A stretch of 7,573 nt of DNA from an uncultured Bacteroidota bacterium (GTDB lineage: Bacteria; Bacteroidota; Bacteroidia; Chitinophagales; Chitinophagaceae), in NCBI GenBank assembly GCA_946480675.1, contig CAMLKS010000112.1, positions 1-7,573 on the forward strand, given 5' to 3'. The notes beneath the pieces were generated by a model, which had not been told where the DNA came from, did no database searches, and was given only the letters and a program-made list of their open reading frames with translations. How positions within the stretch are numbered: position 1 is the stretch's first letter; every line of letters begins with the position of its first letter. Both the position numbers and the translations under genes were made by a program. Below, piece by piece: positions 5,502-7,573 of this stretch.

Positions 5502-5534
5502 GCAGTGGATTATGCTTTATAAATATATACATAT

Positions 5535-5563
5535 TTGAAAACATATTATCTGCGAGTTTTCAA
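5535..5563. promoter_or_regulatory. 29-bp dyad in the divergent intergenic region
   Basis: TTGAAAAC (5535-5542) and GTTTTCAA (5556-5563) are exact 8-bp inverted arms with a 13-bp spacer. The dyad lies 34 bp upstream of the glycosyltransferase start and about 100 bp upstream of the FMN reductase start. It could be an operator for a dimeric regulator or an RNA hairpin early in a leader. There is no U tract, so a terminator is unlikely. Confidence 0.35.
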
Positions 5564-5642
5564 CCCTATGCACATTAGCAGGTTTGATAATGGTATAAAA
5601 CAAATCGACGGGAGATTGCTAAACTTATCGGCTGATCCCCCC

Positions 5643-5650
5643 TAACTTTG
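5643..5650 (+). promoter_or_regulatory. -7 promoter element of the reductase-phosphoesterase unit
   Basis: TAACTTTG matches TAnnTTTG exactly. The nearest TTG for a -33 element is at 5616-5618 with a 24-bp spacer, slightly long. Only 10 bases separate the element from the ATG at 5661, so the expected 5' leader is about 5 nt or less and the mRNA would be essentially leaderless. Confidence 0.6.
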
Positions 5651-5660
5651 CGCCATAATT

Positions 5661-6161
5661 ATGATAACGGTAATATCGGGCACAAACAGGAATGATAGCA
5701 TGACCCTGCGCGTGGCCACACTATACTACAACCTGCTGAAGGAAAAGGGCGCAGATGTAAAGCTGCTATCGCTGATGGGCCATAATGTATGGGAGCGTAG
5801 CGAAGACCTGCTGAAAATAGAGCATGACCTGCTGATACCTGCTGAGAAATTTGTGCTGGTAATGCCGGAATATAACGGCAGTTTTCCCGGCATACTGAAG
5901 CTGCTGATGGATAACAGTGACATCAAGAAAAGCTGGTGGTATAAAAAAGCGATGATGGTGGGCGTAGCCGATGGCCGCGCCGGAAACCTGCGCGGCATGG
6001 AACATATGACTAATATACTGCACTACCTGCGTGTACATGTGTTTTATGATAAGATACCCTTGAGCCGCATCAACGAAGAGATAGACAAGGAAGGCAAAAT
6101 ACTGAAGCCTGCTACCGAACAGGTGATACATCAACAAATAGACAACTTTCTGAAGTTTTAA
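5661..6161 (+). CDS. NAD(P)H-dependent FMN reductase (flavodoxin-like fold)
   Basis: Cytoplasmic flavoprotein of 166 residues in the NADPH-dependent FMN reductase family, which reduces flavin, quinones, azo compounds or metal ions with NAD(P)H. MITVISGTNR at the N-terminus is the first beta-strand and phosphate-binding loop that holds FMN. MPEYNGSFPGILKLLMD (68-84) is the family's second flavin-binding loop, and GVADGRAGNLRGM (101-113) the third. The start at 5661 is firm because the first strand begins at residue 2. The length is slightly below the usual 175-190. The physiological substrate is unknown. It lies 3 bp upstream of the metallophosphoesterase gene with no terminator between, so they form one transcript. 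Isoleucine codons are strikingly ATA-biased (I count 11 of 13). Confidence 0.9.
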   Translation: MITVISGTNRNDSMTLRVATLYYNLLKEKGADVKLLSLMGHNVWERSEDLLKIEHDLLIPAEKFVLVMPEYNGSFPGILKLLMDNSDIKKSWWYKKAMMVGVADGRAGNLRGMEHMTNILHYLRVHVFYDKIPLSRINEEIDKEGKILKPATEQVIHQQIDNFLKF

Positions 6162-6164
6162 GAC

Positions 6165-7421
6165 ATGGCAACACGCTTCATTATTTTCCTGTTCCTGTTT
6201 GGGCTGGCAGAGTATTACAGCTTCATAGTCGTGCGGTCAGCACTGCGCACACTGCCGCCGGCAGGGCGCACGGGCGTGCTGATACTGTATGTCATCCTGA
6301 CCCTTTTCACCTGGTCGGGATTCCTGCTGTTCAGGCAAATAAACTGGGCACATCTGCCGCATATGCTGCGCAATATATACGTAGCCTTTACCATGGGCTT
6401 TATCATAGGTAAGCTCATCATACTACTGGTAATGCTGGGCGATGAAGTGCGCAGGATATTCCTGTGGATAGCCAGCCTGTTTGCTACCAATGCATCGTTT
6501 ACAGAAGCGTATGCCCCAACAACAGGGCAGGGTATTACCAGGTCTGTATTCATACAAAGGCTGGCATTGATACTGGGTGGCACTACCCTTGGCGGCTTTT
6601 TATATGGCATTACCAATCGCTATAACTACCAGGTGAGGCGTGTGAAAATTTCGTTCAAGAACCTGCCGGAAGCCTTTAGAGGTATGAAGATCGTGCAGAT
6701 ATCGGATGTGCATTCGGGTAGCTTTGACAATCATCATGCTGTAGAGCGGGGTGTGCAGAAAGTGCTGGATGAAAACCCGGATATCATCTTCTTTACCGGC
6801 GATTTAGTAAATAATAAAGCAGACGAAATACAGCCCTATACCAATATTTTTTCGAGGCTTGCGGCACCGTTGGGTGTGTATTCTACCCTCGGCAACCACG
6901 ACTATGGCGATTATGTGCAATGGCCATCGCAGGAAGCCAAAGTGAAGAACCTGGAATGGCTGAAAGATACCCACGGTAAAATGGGTTGGCGCCTGCTGAT
7001 GAACGAACACGTGGTGCTGGAGAAAGGGGACGATAAAATAGCCATAGTAGGCATAGAGAACTGGGGGGCAAAAGCCGGTTTCCCCAAATATGGTAAAATG
7101 GATGCAGCATACGATGGCCTGCACGAAAAGCAGGTGCCTTTTAAGATATTGCTATCTCACGATCCATCGCACTGGGATGCGCAGGTGCGTAAAGAATATA
7201 CGGATATAGACCTGACACTGGCTGGGCATACACATGGTATGCAGTTTGGCATAGAGATACCCGGCTTCAGGTGGAGCCCGGTGAAATATGTGTATAAAAA
7301 ATGGGCAGGGCTATACCAGGAAGAGCACCAGTACCTGTACGTAAACAGGGGCTTCGGCTTCCTGGGTTATCCGGGAAGGTTGGGTATATTGCCTGAAATA
7401 ACCGTAATAGAACTAGTGTAA
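6165..7421 (+). CDS. Membrane-anchored metallophosphoesterase (YkuE-like)
   Basis: A 418-residue calcineurin-type phosphoesterase with an N-terminal membrane domain. Hydrophobic segments lie at about 4-24, 36-56, 71-92 and 132-148. The catalytic domain starts near residue 172 and has all dimetal motifs in order: D181-x-H183, G212-D213, G243-N244-H245-D246, H332 (in SHDPSH), and G354-H355-T356-H357. The C-terminal NRGFGFLGYPGRLG followed by PEITVIEL is typical of the YkuE group. Relatives cleave phosphate mono- or diesters or pyrophosphates. Some act on lipid-linked substrates such as UDP-2,3-diacylglucosamine, but the substrate here cannot be assigned. It is the second gene of the unit starting at 5661, with a 3-bp gap. 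Its 3' end overlaps the convergent partial gene by 9 bp. No terminator is visible after it. Confidence 0.93.
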   Translation: MATRFIIFLFLFGLAEYYSFIVVRSALRTLPPAGRTGVLILYVILTLFTWSGFLLFRQINWAHLPHMLRNIYVAFTMGFIIGKLIILLVMLGDEVRRIFLWIASLFATNASFTEAYAPTTGQGITRSVFIQRLALILGGTTLGGFLYGITNRYNYQVRRVKISFKNLPEAFRGMKIVQISDVHSGSFDNHHAVERGVQKVLDENPDIIFFTGDLVNNKADEIQPYTNIFSRLAAPLGVYSTLGNHDYGDYVQWPSQEAKVKNLEWLKDTHGKMGWRLLMNEHVVLEKGDDKIAIVGIENWGAKAGFPKYGKMDAAYDGLHEKQVPFKILLSHDPSHWDAQVRKEYTDIDLTLAGHTHGMQFGIEIPGFRWSPVKYVYKKWAGLYQEEHQYLYVNRGFGFLGYPGRLGILPEITVIELV

Positions 7422-7573
7422 TACCTTTCCTAAAAGACGCGTTATTGCTTCAGGGCGGGGTTGCAGCAAATCGGTTGCAGCTTCCTGCCATGCGCCTTTC
7501 AGTTCCTGTGCTAGGTCGGCCAGCTGCTCATTAGTTCGTTCCATACCTTGCATCTCCGCAGCTTTTTTTGTAT
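7413..7573 (-). CDS. C-terminal part of an unidentified protein (partial)
   Basis: A - strand reading frame stays open from the window edge to a TAG at 7413-7415, giving 52 residues that end PRPEAITRLLGKVLH. It looks like real coding sequence. It is rich in Ala, Glu, Leu and Gln with helical periodicity, and the other two - strand frames stop within this stretch. The gene's start lies beyond 7573, unless an internal ATG (7553 or 7544) is used, which would make a very short protein. I cannot identify it. It is convergent with the metallophosphoesterase gene and overlaps it by 9 bp. Confidence 0.5.
   Translation of the reverse strand, partial: TKKAAEMQGMERTNEQLADLAQELKGAWQEAATDLLQPRPEAITRLLGKVLH

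Noticed and set aside
5726..6137. - strand open frames of 90 and 123 codons opposite the FMN reductase
   Set aside because: They are shadows of a gene whose + strand product matches all flavin-binding motifs of its family.

Overview
The window looks like chromosomal DNA of a Bacteroidota bacterium, probably Chitinophagaceae or a close relative. Starts lack Shine-Dalgarno sequences and are preceded by A-rich leaders. Two promoters match the Bacteroidota -7 consensus TAnnTTTG exactly. Other pointers are a response regulator that fuses a receiver to a CRP/FNR module and the general style of the proteins. The family level is inferred, not shown.

Left block (1-1583): a phospholipid pair on the + strand. 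A CdsA-type CTP:phosphatidate cytidylyltransferase is followed, with an 8-bp overlap, by a CDP-alcohol phosphatidyltransferase. The first makes CDP-diacylglycerol and the second uses it to build a headgroup. After them come a GC-rich, hairpin-forming intergenic element and a 12-bp perfect inverted repeat that probably ends the unit. Next block (1600-2854): a monocistronic REC-CRP/FNR transcription regulator, with a 16-bp near-perfect palindrome just upstream that could be its operator. A bidirectional terminator separates it from a convergent gene.

Middle block (2882-3882), the most interesting part: a short secreted beta-rich protein of unknown function on the - strand, then about 390 bp without an annotated gene, then a 25-codon ORF on the + strand. 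The spacer is dense with signals. It has a four-copy TTAACA-like direct repeat with exact 11-bp phasing (Pho-box-like), a second TTAACG array, a consensus promoter, an 11-bp-stem terminator, and a candidate - strand small RNA ending in nine U. The secreted gene and the small ORF share the start of their leaders (TCATCAAAC followed by CAAACA-type repeats), so they may be co-regulated.

Right block (3879-7573): a GT39/PMT-type membrane glycosyltransferase on the - strand. It is divergent from a two-gene unit made of an NAD(P)H-dependent FMN reductase and a membrane-anchored YkuE-type metallophosphoesterase. The reductase promoter lies so close to the start codon that the mRNA should be nearly leaderless. 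A 29-bp dyad sits in the divergent region. The right edge holds the C-terminal end of another - strand gene. No rRNA, tRNA, CRISPR array, insertion sequence or phage gene is visible.
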